DNA of 64,000 nucleotides from Stratiformator vulcanicus (GCF_007744515.1 NZ_CP036268.1:2395712-2459711); one strand, 5' to 3'; counted from the first letter of the stretch, positions 1 to 11,199 are shown. Notes: a model not told the origin generated them from the sequence alone. Numbers and translations: made by a program.

Positions 1-2
1 GG

Positions 3-758
3 ATCCGGCTGATTCGCCTGCCTACGACAACCCTCGCCCAAGGCGACTCGGGCGTCGGTGTGAAGAACAGCGTCAACCTGTTCCGGCAGAAAAATTGGAT
101 CGGCACCTTCGCGGTGCCATGGGCTGTGATCAACGATGAAGCCCTGTTGAGCACGCTGCCCGACCGCGAATTCGTCGCCGGGTTCTCGGAGGCGGTGAAG
201 GTCTCCCTGCTCAAAGATGCCGCGTTCTTCGATCGGGTTTGCGAGGGAGCTGCAGCAATCCGCGAGCGGGACATGGAGGTGGCGCGGCCGATCATCCGCG
301 ACTCAGCCGTGTGGCACCTCAAGCACATCACCCGTGGCGGCGACCCCTTTGAAGCCCTCGAAGCCCGGCCGCTCGACTACGGGCACTGGTCGGCCCACAA
401 GCTCGAAGTGATGACCGACTTCGCCGTCAGCCACGGCGAAGCGGTCGGTATCGGCGTCGCGATTGACACGGTCTATTCGTCGCTCAAGCACGGCCTGAGC
501 GAGACCGATGCGAATCGCGTCCTCGACTGCCTCCAGGACCTCGGCCTCCCGCTGTCTCATCCAATGCTCAGTGAGACGGGGCTGCTATTTGAAGGTTTGG
601 AGCAATTCCGCCAACACCTCGGCGGCCGGCTCACCATCACGATGCTCGACGGCGTCGGCCGCCCGATCAACGTCCACGAAATCGACCGCGGGGCAATGAC
701 CGAAGCAATCGAGCGGGTTAGAGTCGTTGCCGGGGGCTCGAAAGTCCACGCCCGATAA
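3..758 (+). CDS. EboD/AroB-like sugar-phosphate cyclase, 5' end cut by window
   Basis: This is the C-terminal part of a 3-dehydroquinate-synthase-fold enzyme; the reading frame is open to the left edge, so the true start lies outside. Sugar-phosphate cyclases are NAD- and metal-dependent. The visible protein has the [12 protein letters not shown] segment near its start, the AEAVK-type segment (here SEAVK) that carries the metal-binding Glu, GHWSAHKLE with a metal-binding His, and SHGEAVGIG with the second His. The GVGVKN...GTFAVP pattern and GHWSAHKLE resemble the EboD branch of the family rather than housekeeping AroB. EboD belongs to the Ebo cluster, whose product is still poorly defined. 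No other ebo gene is visible because the window begins here. The fold is certain; the EboD subfamily assignment is my recognition of motifs. Confidence 0.8.
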   Translation: MRLIRLPTTTLAQGDSGVGVKNSVNLFRQKNWIGTFAVPWAVINDEALLSTLPDREFVAGFSEAVKVSLLKDAAFFDRVCEGAAAIRERDMEVARPIIRDSAVWHLKHITRGGDPFEALEARPLDYGHWSAHKLEVMTDFAVSHGEAVGIGVAIDTVYSSLKHGLSETDANRVLDCLQDLGLPLSHPMLSETGLLFEGLEQFRQHLGGRLTITMLDGVGRPINVHEIDRGAMTEAIERVRVVAGGSKVHAR

Positions 759-872
759 CAAGCCGCACTCCCTGTGAAGTGCGGATCGAGCGCGGCGCGA
801 CACGCCCTTGAGAGGTCGGGATTCCGTCGCGCGCTCAGCCCGCGGTTCTCAGGAACCTCGGCTTGTCGTGTG
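757..872. repeat. REP-like intergenic repeat, copy 1 (116 bp)
   Basis: This 116-bp element starts with ACAAGCCGCACT and ends with CCTCGGCTTGTCGTGTG. A second copy of the same length lies at 978-1093. Each copy begins with ACAAGCCG and ends with its complement CGGCTTGT, so it can fold into a long imperfect hairpin. Copy 1 overlaps the stop codon of the upstream cyclase gene. Confidence 0.75.
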
Positions 873-876
873 GTTG

Positions 877-952
877 ACAAGCCGCGCACGTAGTAAGCGG
901 ATCGATGCATCTAAAAGCCCCGCGTTATCCGCTTACTTCGTGCGCGGCTTGT
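877..952. repeat. 76-bp palindromic repeat between two REP-like copies
   Basis: Two 26-nt arms (877-902 and 927-952) are inverted copies of each other with a single mismatch, separated by a 24-nt loop. The outer end is again ACAAGCCG/CGGCTTGT, so it belongs to the same family of intergenic palindromes as its neighbours. It could act as a transcript end for the upstream gene on either strand, but no T-run follows. Confidence 0.75.
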
Positions 953-977
953 AAGGTGGCTTGAAATGTAATTTGCC

Positions 978-1093
978 AACAAGCCGTACTTCTTGTGAAG
1001 TGCGGCTGGAGCGTGGGGTGAGGCGGGAAGGTGTTCTCGCGATGTGTCCTCGCGCTCGGTCCGCGGTTCACAGGAACCTCGGCTTGTCGTGTG
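978..1093. repeat. REP-like intergenic repeat, copy 2 (116 bp)
   Basis: This is the second copy of the element at 757-872, with the same length, the same ends and strong similarity at both ends. The internal part has diverged more. Confidence 0.75.
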
Positions 1094-1196
1094 CTCGTGA
1101 TGGGATTTGACCCGGCCGCACCCTACATCGCCGGATGGGCGTTCGTTATGATGCCCGATTCGCCCGTCCCGCCCGCCACCATTGCCGCCCGACCAC

Positions 1197-2072
1197 ATGG
1201 ACCATTGGAGTGTCGCCGTCATTTACGGCGCGACGATCGCCGTGCTGTCGTTCTGTGGCGGAGCGCTGCCGAGCTTTGTCCGCATTTCGCACACGCGAAT
1301 GCAGATCATCATGAGCGCGGTGGGCGGGCTGATGCTCGGGGTCGCATTGTTCCAGCTTTGGCCGCATTCGTTTGCCCTGATCGGTCGGGCCGACCGCGTG
1401 GGGATTGGTGTCGCGTGCGGACTAGTGACGCTGTTCGTGCTGATGCGGGCGTTTCACTTTCACACGCACGAAATCGCGGTTGACGATACCGAAGACCCGC
1501 ACGCCCACGATCACGATGGCGGGCTGGAGGGCCACCATTGCGATCCGCGGGCCCTGTCTGACAGTTCGTGGGCGGGCATGCTGTTCGGGCTGTCGGTCCA
1601 TTCGCTGATTGATGGCGTCGCCCTTGGCGCAGCGGTCCGGGCGGCCTCCGGCAGCGCGGTCTGGATGGCCGCGCTGGGAACGTTCATCGCCATCGCAGCC
1701 CACAAGCCGCTCGACGCGCTGTCGATCCGCTCGCTGATGCTGGCCTCCGGGCGATCGGCAAAATCACAATTGATCGTGAACCTGCTGTATGCCGTGATTT
1801 GTCCTCTTGGTGCGTTCGCGTTTCTGGCGGGGGTGACATCGAACGGCGAGACGACGCAGCTCGTCACCGGGTACGCCCTTGCCTTCAGCGCGGGGGTGTT
1901 CCTGTGCATCTCCCTGAGCGATGTCCTGCCCGAACTGGAGTTTCACAGCCACGACCGCATCAAACTGACCCTCGCGCTCATCGGGGGTGTGCTGGTGGCG
2001 TACGCGATCGAATACTTCGCCCACGGCTCGCACGCGGCGGGGGCATCGGCCGAGGTCGTGTTCGGGGCATGA
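1197..2072 (+). CDS. ZIP-family divalent metal transporter
   Basis: This is a 291-residue integral membrane protein of the ZIP (zinc/iron permease) family, which moves divalent metals such as zinc into the cytoplasm. About eight hydrophobic segments are visible. The metal path is shown by HSLIDGVALGA in the fourth and HKPLDALSI in the fifth membrane segment. A histidine-rich loop (HFHTHE...HAHDHD...GHH, about residues 86-116) lies between segments 3 and 4, as in many ZIP proteins. I prefer the ATG at 1197 (MDHWSVAV) over a TTG at 1182; neither has a good ribosome-binding site. The gene stands alone between repeats and hrpA. Confidence 0.9.
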   Translation: MDHWSVAVIYGATIAVLSFCGGALPSFVRISHTRMQIIMSAVGGLMLGVALFQLWPHSFALIGRADRVGIGVACGLVTLFVLMRAFHFHTHEIAVDDTEDPHAHDHDGGLEGHHCDPRALSDSSWAGMLFGLSVHSLIDGVALGAAVRAASGSAVWMAALGTFIAIAAHKPLDALSIRSLMLASGRSAKSQLIVNLLYAVICPLGAFAFLAGVTSNGETTQLVTGYALAFSAGVFLCISLSDVLPELEFHSHDRIKLTLALIGGVLVAYAIEYFAHGSHAAGASAEVVFGA

Positions 2073-2152
2073 CTGACGCTGGCAAACGAGCCGCGGAACG
2101 ACCGCAAATTGATAACGTAACGCTCCCTGTCGGTCGCGGCTAAACGGAATTG

Positions 2153-5100
2153 ATGTCCGATACCACTGACGAACTCGAAGAATTTCAGCGTCAAATCGCC
2201 GAGGCAATGCCCGGTGATCGCGGTCGGCTGCGCGGCAAACTGCGGTCGATGAAGAAGGCCCAGTCGGCGGGGAAACCCTTCGATCGCAACCTCAAGCGAT
2301 TTTCCCGCGACCTCAAGCGCAGCGTCGAACTGCGGACCAAGCGGGTCGAGTCGAAACCGCAGATCAAGTTCGGTGACGACCTCCCGGTCCTGGAGCGACG
2401 CGAAGAGATCGCGCAGGCCATTCGCGAAAATCAGGTCGTCGTGATCTGCGGCGAGACAGGCTCCGGTAAGTCGACGCAGCTCCCGAAGATCTGCCTCGAC
2501 ATGGGACGCGGCGTCGACGGCATGATCGGCCACACGCAGCCGCGGCGGATTGCGGCGCGATCGGTTGCAACTCGCATCGCAGAAGAAATGAGCGTCCCCG
2601 TTGGCGACGCGGTGGGCTTTAAGGTCCGCTTCGCCGATGCGACCAAACCGTCGACTTACATCAAGCTGATGACCGACGGCATTTTGCTCGCCGAGTCTCA
2701 GGGGGACCGGCTGCTCAACCAGTACGACACGCTGATCATCGACGAAGCCCACGAGCGGTCGCTCAATATTGATTTTCTGCTCGGCTATTTGAAGTCGCTG
2801 TTGCCAAAGCGGCCCGAGCTGAAGGTGATTATCACCTCAGCCACGATCGACGCCGAGCGTTTTGCGGAACACTTCAGCACCGACGGCAAGCCGGCGCCCG
2901 TCGTTGAGGTCTCGGGACGGACCTATCCGGTCGAGGTTCGCTATCGGCCACCGGTCTCCGACAGCGAAGACAATGCCGAGCCTGATCCGACGGAGAACAT
3001 GCTCGAAGCCGTTGAGGAGGTTTGCCGCGAAGGGAACGGCGACGTGCTGGTTTTTATGCCGACGGAGCGCGACATCCGCGATGCGGCCAAACGCCTGCGT
3101 GGGAAAACACTGCCGGGGGACTATTCCGGCGCGACGACCGAAATTCTACCGCTCTATGGACGACTCTCCGCGGCCGAGCAGAGCCGGGTGTTCCAGACAC
3201 ATCCGCACCGGCGGATCGTGATCGCCACGAATGTTGCCGAAAGTTCGCTGACGGTGCCGCACATCCGATATGTCGTTGACACGGGGACGGCGAGGATCAG
3301 TAGGTACAGTTCGCGGTCGGGTGTGCAGCGGCTGCCGATCGAGGCGGTCTCCAAGGCATCGGCCGACCAGAGGAAGGGCCGCTGCGGCCGTGTCGGGCCG
3401 GGCGTCTGCGTCCGGTTGTACTCCGAGGAAGACTATGAGAACCGCGAGGACTATACGCAGCCGGAGATTCTGCGAACGAACCTCGCGTCGGTGATTTTGC
3501 AGCTGAAGATGCTCGGGCTCGGCGACGTCGAGAGCTTTCCGTTTCTCGAGTCACCGAAGCCGGGCGCGATTCGCAACGGATATGCGACGTTGTACGAACT
3601 CGGCGCCCTCGACGCCGAAAACCAGATCACCGACATCGGCCGGACCCTCGGCAAATTGCCGGTCGATCCGCGAATCGGGCGGATGGTCCTCGCCGGCAAC
3701 GACGAACGCTGTCTGCACGAGATATTGATCATCGCCGCGGCTTTGGAGATTCAAGACCCGCGGGAGCGCCCTGTCGACAAGCAACAGGCCGCCGATCAGC
3801 AGCATGAGAAGTTCGCGGACACCGACTCCGATTTCATCAGCTATCTGAAGCTGTGGGAGTTTTATCACAAGCTTAAAGACGACCTTTCAAAGTCGAGGCT
3901 TCGGCGGGCCTGCCAGAAGAATTTCCTTTCTTATAACCGCCTCCGCGAGTGGACCGACGTCTTTCGCCAATTGCGAGAACTGGCGGACGAGTGTGGCTGC
4001 AAAAAGAGTTCGAAGCGGGAGGACTACGATGCGATCCATCGCGCTTTGCTAACCGGACTACTTACGAACGTCGCCCTTAAACAGGACAAGGAACGCAAGA
4101 ACGAATATCAGTCCGCGGGCGGGCATACCGTCTGGCTGTGGCCGGGTTCGGGGTTGATCGAGAAGAAACCCAAGTGGGTCGTCTCGGCAGAACAAATTGA
4201 AACGGCGAAACGTTACGCCCGTGTTTGTGCCCGCATTAATCCGGCGTGGATCGAACCGATCGCTGGCGACCTCGTTAAGAAGTCGCACAGTGACCCGTAT
4301 TGGGACGCGGAGCAGGGGACCGTGTTCTGTAACGAGCGGGTCACGCTGCTCGGCCTGCCGATCATTCCGCGGAGACGGGTCCGCTTCGGCCCGATCGACA
4401 TGCCCGCGGCCCGAACCCTCTTCGTTCAGCACGGGCTCGTCGAAGAGGAACTCGAAGCCGAGCTGTCGTTCATTGTGCAGAACAGGAAACTGCGGGCCGA
4501 AGCCGAGGAGCAGGTGTCGAAGTCGCGGCGGGTCGAATTGCTTCGCGGTGAGGCGGACCGCTTTCAGTTCTACGATGAGCGGCTGCCGCATGACGTGTTC
4601 GATCTCGCCTCGCTGCACAAGTGGTGGAAGAAGGCGGCGGAGAACGAGAAGGCCCGGCTTTCAATGCGGCGGAGTGATGTCATCGCCGAGGAGAGCGACG
4701 AACCTTCGCTGGAGGCGTTTCCCGATGGGCTCACGATCGCACAGGTCCGCCTCCCGCTGGAATATCACTTGGAGCCGGGGGCTGAAGAAGACGGCGTGAC
4801 GCTCGTCGTGCCGCGGGGGATGCTCGGGCAGGTACCGCCGAACCGGCTCGGCTGGCTCGTCCCCGGCCTTGTGACAGAGAAGGTCGAAGCGCTGACCCGC
4901 ACACTGCCAAAGTCATTGCGGACGCGATTCGTCCCGGTGCCGGAGACCGCGAAGGAAGTCGTTGGTCGGCTCAAATTCGGTCACGGCAACTTCGAGGACC
5001 TCGTCGCAAAAGAGCTGACGCGACTCTCCGGTGAACCGATCGCCGCGCCGCAATTCGATGCGGATCGATTGCCGACGCACCTGCGGATGAACGTCCGCGT

Positions 5101-6103
5101 CGTCGATGCGGAGGGCAACACGATTGCGACGGGGCGGGACATTGCCGCGTTGCAGCGCGGCCCGTCACTGAATGCGACCGAGCAACCGAAGCAATCGGGG
5201 CAGCCGGTTCGTGATGCGAAGTGGCACCGCGACGGGCTGACTCAGTGGGACTTCGGGCCGCTGCCGCCGACGGTGACAACGTCACATGGCGACTTCGAAT
5301 TGCAGGCGTTTCCGACATTAATTGACCGCGGCGATCGAGTTGATCTGCGTCTCGCCGAGACGCCGCAGGAAGCCGCGGCAACGATTCGGGCTGGGTTGCG
5401 GCGGCTGTTCCTACTTAAACACGGCAAACGGGTCCGGGGACAGGTCGACCATCTACCGAACGTCGATCGGCACTTAATGACACTTTCGCCTTTCGCGAAG
5501 GCGGGCGAAGTCCGGCGGCAATTGGAAGAATTAATTGCCGATCGCGCCTTCTTCGCCGAGTCGGGAATTCCGCGGGACGAGCAGCAGTTTGCTCAGCGTG
5601 CGGATCTCGCTCGGGAACGGCTCGGGGTTGCCGCACAGGAAGTCGGCACGGTCTTCGCGGCGATTTGCGCCGGCCTGCCGGACACTCGCAAGCCGCTTGA
5701 TAAGCAGTGCCCGCCGATGCTCGCTCCTGCGGTCGACGACATGCAGCGGCAGCTCAAAGAACTATTCGAGGGAGACTTTTTGCTCAATACGCCTTGGGCA
5801 TGGTTGCAGCAGTTCCCGCGATATTTGCAGGGAATCCGAGCAAGACACGCACGGCTGCAAGGTGGCGGACTGTCCCGCGATCAGAAGATGTTCGAGCAAT
5901 TAAGGCCTTACTTAAAAAAATTCGCCGGCCTCAGCTCGAATGTCTCAAAGCATTCGGCGATACCGGGCCCGTTGGTGCAGTTTCGCTGGATGCTCGAAGA
6001 GTTTCGCATTTCGCTATTTGCGCAGCAACTAGGAACTGCGATTAAGATTTCGGCGGCCCGGCTCGATGAGCAATTTGAAGCGGCGAGGCGAAGTGTGGGG
6101 TAG
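2153..6103 (+). CDS. hrpA: ATP-dependent RNA helicase HrpA (DEAH box)
   Basis: This is a 1,316-residue DEAH-box RNA helicase, close to the roughly 1,300 residues of Escherichia coli HrpA, which helps rescue stalled ribosomes. Walker A GETGSGKST is at residues 100-108, DEAH at 197-200 and the SAT motif at about 229-231. The second RecA-like domain carries the QRKGRCGRVGPG motif VI. The helicase-associated HA2/OB region follows, and the last ~600 residues match the DUF3418 extension that marks HrpA. A TTG codon directly precedes the ATG at 2153; I take the ATG as the start. The gene is intact and stands alone, 80 bp after the ZIP gene. Confidence 0.96.
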   Translation: MSDTTDELEEFQRQIAEAMPGDRGRLRGKLRSMKKAQSAGKPFDRNLKRFSRDLKRSVELRTKRVESKPQIKFGDDLPVLERREEIAQAIRENQVVVICGETGSGKSTQLPKICLDMGRGVDGMIGHTQPRRIAARSVATRIAEEMSVPVGDAVGFKVRFADATKPSTYIKLMTDGILLAESQGDRLLNQYDTLIIDEAHERSLNIDFLLGYLKSLLPKRPELKVIITSATIDAERFAEHFSTDGKPAPVVEVSGRTYPVEVRYRPPVSDSEDNAEPDPTENMLEAVEEVCREGNGDVLVFMPTERDIRDAAKRLRGKTLPGDYSGATTEILPLYGRLSAAEQSRVFQTHPHRRIVIATNVAESSLTVPHIRYVVDTGTARISRYSSRSGVQRLPIEAVSKASADQRKGRCGRVGPGVCVRLYSEEDYENREDYTQPEILRTNLASVILQLKMLGLGDVESFPFLESPKPGAIRNGYATLYELGALDAENQITDIGRTLGKLPVDPRIGRMVLAGNDERCLHEILIIAAALEIQDPRERPVDKQQAADQQHEKFADTDSDFISYLKLWEFYHKLKDDLSKSRLRRACQKNFLSYNRLREWTDVFRQLRELADECGCKKSSKREDYDAIHRALLTGLLTNVALKQDKERKNEYQSAGGHTVWLWPGSGLIEKKPKWVVSAEQIETAKRYARVCARINPAWIEPIAGDLVKKSHSDPYWDAEQGTVFCNERVTLLGLPIIPRRRVRFGPIDMPAARTLFVQHGLVEEELEAELSFIVQNRKLRAEAEEQVSKSRRVELLRGEADRFQFYDERLPHDVFDLASLHKWWKKAAENEKARLSMRRSDVIAEESDEPSLEAFPDGLTIAQVRLPLEYHLEPGAEEDGVTLVVPRGMLGQVPPNRLGWLVPGLVTEKVEALTRTLPKSLRTRFVPVPETAKEVVGRLKFGHGNFEDLVAKELTRLSGEPIAAPQFDADRLPTHLRMNVRVVDAEGNTIATGRDIAALQRGPSLNATEQPKQSGQPVRDAKWHRDGLTQWDFGPLPPTVTTSHGDFELQAFPTLIDRGDRVDLRLAETPQEAAATIRAGLRRLFLLKHGKRVRGQVDHLPNVDRHLMTLSPFAKAGEVRRQLEELIADRAFFAESGIPRDEQQFAQRADLARERLGVAAQEVGTVFAAICAGLPDTRKPLDKQCPPMLAPAVDDMQRQLKELFEGDFLLNTPWAWLQQFPRYLQGIRARHARLQGGGLSRDQKMFEQLRPYLKKFAGLSSNVSKHSAIPGPLVQFRWMLEEFRISLFAQQLGTAIKISAARLDEQFEAARRSVG

Positions 6104-6199
6104 ACGTCACACGTTGCAATCGGGTCACTTGGCCGCGACACAATTAAAGTGTCGTGCGCTCCGATCTCTGAGTATCAGAGCGACGTAGCGTTCCCCCAT

Positions 6200-6236
6200 G
6201 ATCGGTCCGCGGTTCTTTCGAACTCGCGGCTTATGG
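6200..6236. repeat. Degenerate fragment of the REP-like repeat
   Basis: The stretch CGGTCCGCGGTTC followed by a CGCGGCTTA-like end matches the right part of the repeats at 757-872 and 978-1093 in the same order and spacing. The rest of the 198-bp gap between hrpA and the ThuA gene shows nothing else I can identify. Confidence 0.4.
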
Positions 6237-6301
6237 CGATCTGCACTCCTGCCAATTGGCGCAGGATGATCGCTGCTACGGGGCACGCGGACGGGCAAGT
6301 C

Positions 6302-7027
6302 TTAAGTGATAGAGCGGACCGGATCGGGGTTCGTGCATTCGGTCGGCAGATTCATAGTTCGCTTTGCCCACCGCACGGCGTTGCCGATCACTCTTAATAC
6401 GGATTCGTTATAGTAGGTAGGATGTGTTTCGTGGCCGGGGCGGAAGTAGACGATCCGACCGTGGCCGCGCCGCCATGTGCAGCCGCTGCGAAAGACTTCG
6501 CCTCCTTGGAACCATGATAGAAATAGCAACTCTTCCGGCTCGGGGACGTCGAACCGCTCGCCGTACATCTCTTCATGATCGAGTTCGATCCGCTCGCCGA
6601 TTCCTCGGCAAATCGGGTGACTGGGCTGCAGGTTCCAGAGGATCTCCGCCTCGTTCGCCTCACGCCACTTGAGTGAGCAGCTTGTGCCGAGCAGTCGCTT
6701 GAAGATTTTCGAATCATGAGTCGAGTGCAGCGCGACAAATCCCATCCCGGAAAGGACGCGTTGATGCACCCGCTGAACAATCTCTTCCTCGACTTCAAGG
6801 TGAGCGAGATGCGCCCACCAGACGACGACATCGGCCCAGTCGAGCACCTCTTCGCTTAGCCCCTGTTCCGGCTCGTCCAAGGTTGCCGTGCGGATGTCGA
6901 GGTCGTCGGAAGCGATACCGCCGGCGATCTGCCCGTGGATACCGTCCGGATAGATGTCCCGAACTTCCTGCCGCTCCCGCTCGTGGCGGTACTCGTTCCA
7001 GATCAGCACTCGCGTTGGTTCACTCAT
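6302..7027 (-). CDS. ThuA-like (trehalose utilisation) domain protein
   Basis: This 241-residue cytoplasmic protein has the class I glutamine-amidotransferase-like fold of the ThuA family. The sequence shows an early strand TRVLIWNEYRHE, the VVVWWAHLAH segment, FVALHSTHDSKIFK, and the C-terminal GRIVYFRPGHETHPTY followed by NAVRWA, all typical of planctomycete ThuA proteins. ThuA proteins are linked to disaccharide or glycoside metabolism, but the reaction is not established for this branch. No sugar gene is adjacent. Its ATG overlaps the stop codon of a short upstream reading frame (ATGA), which suggests translational coupling. Confidence 0.85.
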   Translation of the reverse strand: MSEPTRVLIWNEYRHERERQEVRDIYPDGIHGQIAGGIASDDLDIRTATLDEPEQGLSEEVLDWADVVVWWAHLAHLEVEEEIVQRVHQRVLSGMGFVALHSTHDSKIFKRLLGTSCSLKWREANEAEILWNLQPSHPICRGIGERIELDHEEMYGERFDVPEPEELLFLSWFQGGEVFRSGCTWRRGHGRIVYFRPGHETHPTYYNESVLRVIGNAVRWAKRTMNLPTECTNPDPVRSIT

Positions 7028-7098
7028 TGAATCCCAGTCTCCGGCTCGTTTGGTGCCGGCTCATCCTGCCCGCCCGGCCCGAGCGGGTCAATGTCCAT
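7024..7098 (-). CDS. Possible 24-residue leader peptide coupled to the ThuA gene
   Basis: A short frame starts at ATG 7098, with TTGGAG four bases upstream, and ends in a TGA that overlaps the ATG of the ThuA gene (ATGA). The peptide is rich in Pro, Glu and Gly (MDIDPLGPGG... ending TGIQ). It lies between the rpoD terminator and the ThuA gene. The overlap suggests a leader for translational coupling, but a frame this short could arise by chance. Confidence 0.3.
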   Translation of the reverse strand: MDIDPLGPGGQDEPAPNEPETGIQ

Positions 7099-7144
7099 CA
7101 ACTCCAATTGTTGCTTGCCAAAGCCCAGCGCTGAAAATCTCCAA

Positions 7145-7177
7145 TAAAAAAGCCCACGGGCTACGACCCGTGGGCTT
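7145..7177 (-). terminator. Rho-independent terminator after rpoD
   Basis: A perfect 11-bp stem AAGCCCACGGG (7150-7160) pairs with CCCGTGGGCTT (7167-7177) around a 6-nt loop. On the minus strand it is followed by a run of six T (7150-7145). It lies just after the rpoD stop at 7204. Confidence 0.93.
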
Positions 7178-7203
7178 CAATATGTGGCGAGGAAAAAGCG
7201 TGA

Positions 7204-8856
<1,653 letters not shown>

Positions 8857-8863
8857 GCGCGGG

Positions 8864-8870
8864 CTCCTCC
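8864..8870 (-). promoter_or_regulatory. Ribosome binding site deciding the rpoD start
   Basis: The minus strand reads GGAGGAG here, seven bases before the GTG at 8856. It sits inside the longer TTG-initiated frame and so supports the shorter protein. Confidence 0.75.
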
Positions 8871-8907
8871 GAGGGAAAGGCTCGGCATCAAACAAGGGGT
8901 AGGTCAA

Positions 8908-10785
8908 TTAATTGCGGACATGACGGACGGAAATCGTTTCGTGTGCTCGACGCAGCAGTTGCTTCATCTGGTCGTCGAGAACATCTCCGTCTTCAGCCCG
9001 TTTTTGCGCGATCTGCCCGCGGGATCGCTCAAACGTTTGGTCCTGTCGGCGTCTCTTGATCAATTCGACCGCGCGACTCAGGAACTCGGGGCGGGGGTTA
9101 TTACTGCCGGGGGTCGACCGTTCGGTCGGGCCGGACAGTGTCTTCGTTCGTATCTCAGAGTCAATCGAAACGATCAAACTCACGAGATCAGGTTGTGCTT
9201 TGCTGATCAGCAAATCGTACGCCGGTGGGCCGTGGATTTCCGACACATCGCGGCAATAGTCAAACAATCGAGCCATCGGCTCGGACTGAAAATCATCGCT
9301 GCCGATCTCGCCGGCAACGTAACCAAAGTGTTCCGGAAACATCATCACAGCGCCAAGCAAATCTCGCTCCACGCGTTCGTGACGCGAATAACTTTTCGCT
9401 TCGAAATGAGGTCGCCCCGAGCCACCACGCGGCGTCGGCTGATTGCCTCGCAGCCGTGATAACTGGGTTCGCAGTTCGCCATCACCGATCATCAACAGAT
9501 CAGACAGTTTGCTCAGTATTCCGTTCACCCGACCGGGGTCGGGATTGCCGGCAGCCGCCAACGTCGACAGCACGTCGTCTGCGATGCGTGTCCGACCGAG
9601 AGCGGTATCCAGCCCGTGAGTTCGCCGCGCCTCGTTGAGCCGGAACTGCAATGCATCCGGTGCTTGTTCGATTAGCGACTTAAACGACTTGTCTACATCA
9701 TCTTTCGCAAGAAAATCGGCCGGGTCTAGTCCCTCAGGGAGCGTGAGAATGCGAAGATCGACATCCTGGGCTAGAAATTTTTCCAAAGCGCGATGGGCCG
9801 CACTCAGCCCCGCGTCGTCTCCGTCGAAGACCAGCACGACCCGCTCGGCGAAACGTTTCAGCACAGAAACGTGCTGCTCTGTCAGTGAGGTGCCCAGCGG
9901 TGCGACCGCATTTTGATAGCCAGCCTGATGGGCCGCGATGCAGTCCGTGTAGCCTTCCATCACTAGCGCCGTTTTCGGCCGAGATGCCCGAATCGCATCG
10001 CGAGCGGCATCGAGTGCGTAGAGGAGTTGACTCTTCTTGAACAGAACCCCTTCCGGGCTGTTGAGATATTTTGCATCCCCGGCCGGACCGTAGTCCTGAC
10101 CGGGCAGGACACGTCCCCCAAATGCAACGGCGCGCCCCCGTTCGTCGCGAATCGGAAACATCAGCCGACCGACGAAATCATCCCGATAACCGTTCCCTTG
10201 GCTCTTTTCACGCACCAGTCGGGCCGCGAATAGCTCCTCGTGTGTGAAGTTACCCTTCGCCCGGTCGAGCAGCCACGACCAATCATTGGGGTGATAACCG
10301 ATCTTGAATCGGTCGATCATCTCCGACGTGATGCCGCGGCCCGCGCAGTAATCTCGGGCGATTCGGCCTTCAGCCCCGGTCAGGAAGCACTGATGCATCT
10401 CGCGCTCGGCCCAGGCCGCAGCAGCGAACAGGCGATTCTTGTCGGAGGAGCCGGTCCCGGACGAGTTGTTGCTGTAGCCAGCCGACCGCTTGGGCATCTC
10501 CAGCCCGGCTCGCTCAGCCAGTTGTTCGAGCGTCTGGCGGAAGTCGAGCCCGTCATGCTTCATCACGAAGCTGAAGACGTCGCCCCCCTCATCGCACACC
10601 CAGCAGCGAAAGCTTTGCCGATCGGGATAGACGTGCATCGAAGGATTGTGGTCGTCGTGAAACGGACAGAGCCCGACATATTCGGCTCCACCGCGCCGCG
10701 GCGACAGCGTGACCGAATCACCGACCACCTCGACAATACTGGTCCGGGAACGGACCAGCTCTTTAAATTCATCCGACGACGACAC
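8908..10785 (-). CDS. dnaG: DNA primase DnaG
   Basis: This 625-residue primase makes RNA primers for DNA replication. The N-terminal zinc-binding domain uses C40, H43, C61 and C64 (CPFHDDH...CWVC). The catalytic core has the TOPRIM motif EGYTD near residue 277 and DGDD near 321-324. The C-terminal part is the helicase-interaction region. The start is GTG at 10785, with GGAG six bases upstream. It is followed by rpoD with a 51-base gap to the preferred rpoD start. A 414-bp non-coding stretch precedes it and probably carries the operon promoter. Confidence 0.96.
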   Translation of the reverse strand: MSSSDEFKELVRSRTSIVEVVGDSVTLSPRRGGAEYVGLCPFHDDHNPSMHVYPDRQSFRCWVCDEGGDVFSFVMKHDGLDFRQTLEQLAERAGLEMPKRSAGYSNNSSGTGSSDKNRLFAAAAWAEREMHQCFLTGAEGRIARDYCAGRGITSEMIDRFKIGYHPNDWSWLLDRAKGNFTHEELFAARLVREKSQGNGYRDDFVGRLMFPIRDERGRAVAFGGRVLPGQDYGPAGDAKYLNSPEGVLFKKSQLLYALDAARDAIRASRPKTALVMEGYTDCIAAHQAGYQNAVAPLGTSLTEQHVSVLKRFAERVVLVFDGDDAGLSAAHRALEKFLAQDVDLRILTLPEGLDPADFLAKDDVDKSFKSLIEQAPDALQFRLNEARRTHGLDTALGRTRIADDVLSTLAAAGNPDPGRVNGILSKLSDLLMIGDGELRTQLSRLRGNQPTPRGGSGRPHFEAKSYSRHERVERDLLGAVMMFPEHFGYVAGEIGSDDFQSEPMARLFDYCRDVSEIHGPPAYDLLISKAQPDLVSLIVSIDSEIRTKTLSGPTERSTPGSNNPRPEFLSRAVELIKRRRQDQTFERSRGQIAQKRAEDGDVLDDQMKQLLRRAHETISVRHVRN

Positions 10786-11199
10786 AGGCGCTCCGCAGCA
10801 GCGTGATCTCAGGGTGCGAGCAGGGCGGATCGACTCCCTCGGCTAACCCGGGAACGCTCCCGAGGTCGACCTTCGCGGCTCACAACGATTAAACGGGCCA
10901 AGTCAAGCCGACGTTTGATCAGTTCCTGCCGCAGGAGTTCGTGCATCCCCGCAGATCAAACCTACAACCCACAGCCGCCGGGTCAAGCAATCGCGAAGAA
11001 CTTAGAGGGTCGCCGACGCGTCGCAACCGCATTGAGATTAGAATGTTGCAAGTCCCCGCACACCGCAATCTCGACCACAATTCCCGCCGATCCCGCAACC
11101 ACCGCTGACGATCCGACCCCCAGTTCCCCCCCGACAGCGCAACCCCGCATAATCGATTAGACAGTTAGTTTCTGCGATAGGTGAGTTTTGGGTAGTGTC
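10786..11199. other. Non-coding stretch upstream of dnaG
   Basis: No convincing gene, RNA or strong hairpin is visible in these 414 bases. The part next to dnaG should hold its promoter, but I could not pick -35/-10 boxes with confidence. Confidence 0.5.

Noticed and set aside
8857-8907. Longer rpoD start at TTG 8907
   Set aside because: The TTG abuts the dnaG stop without a ribosome binding site, while GTG 8856 has GGAGGAG at correct spacing.
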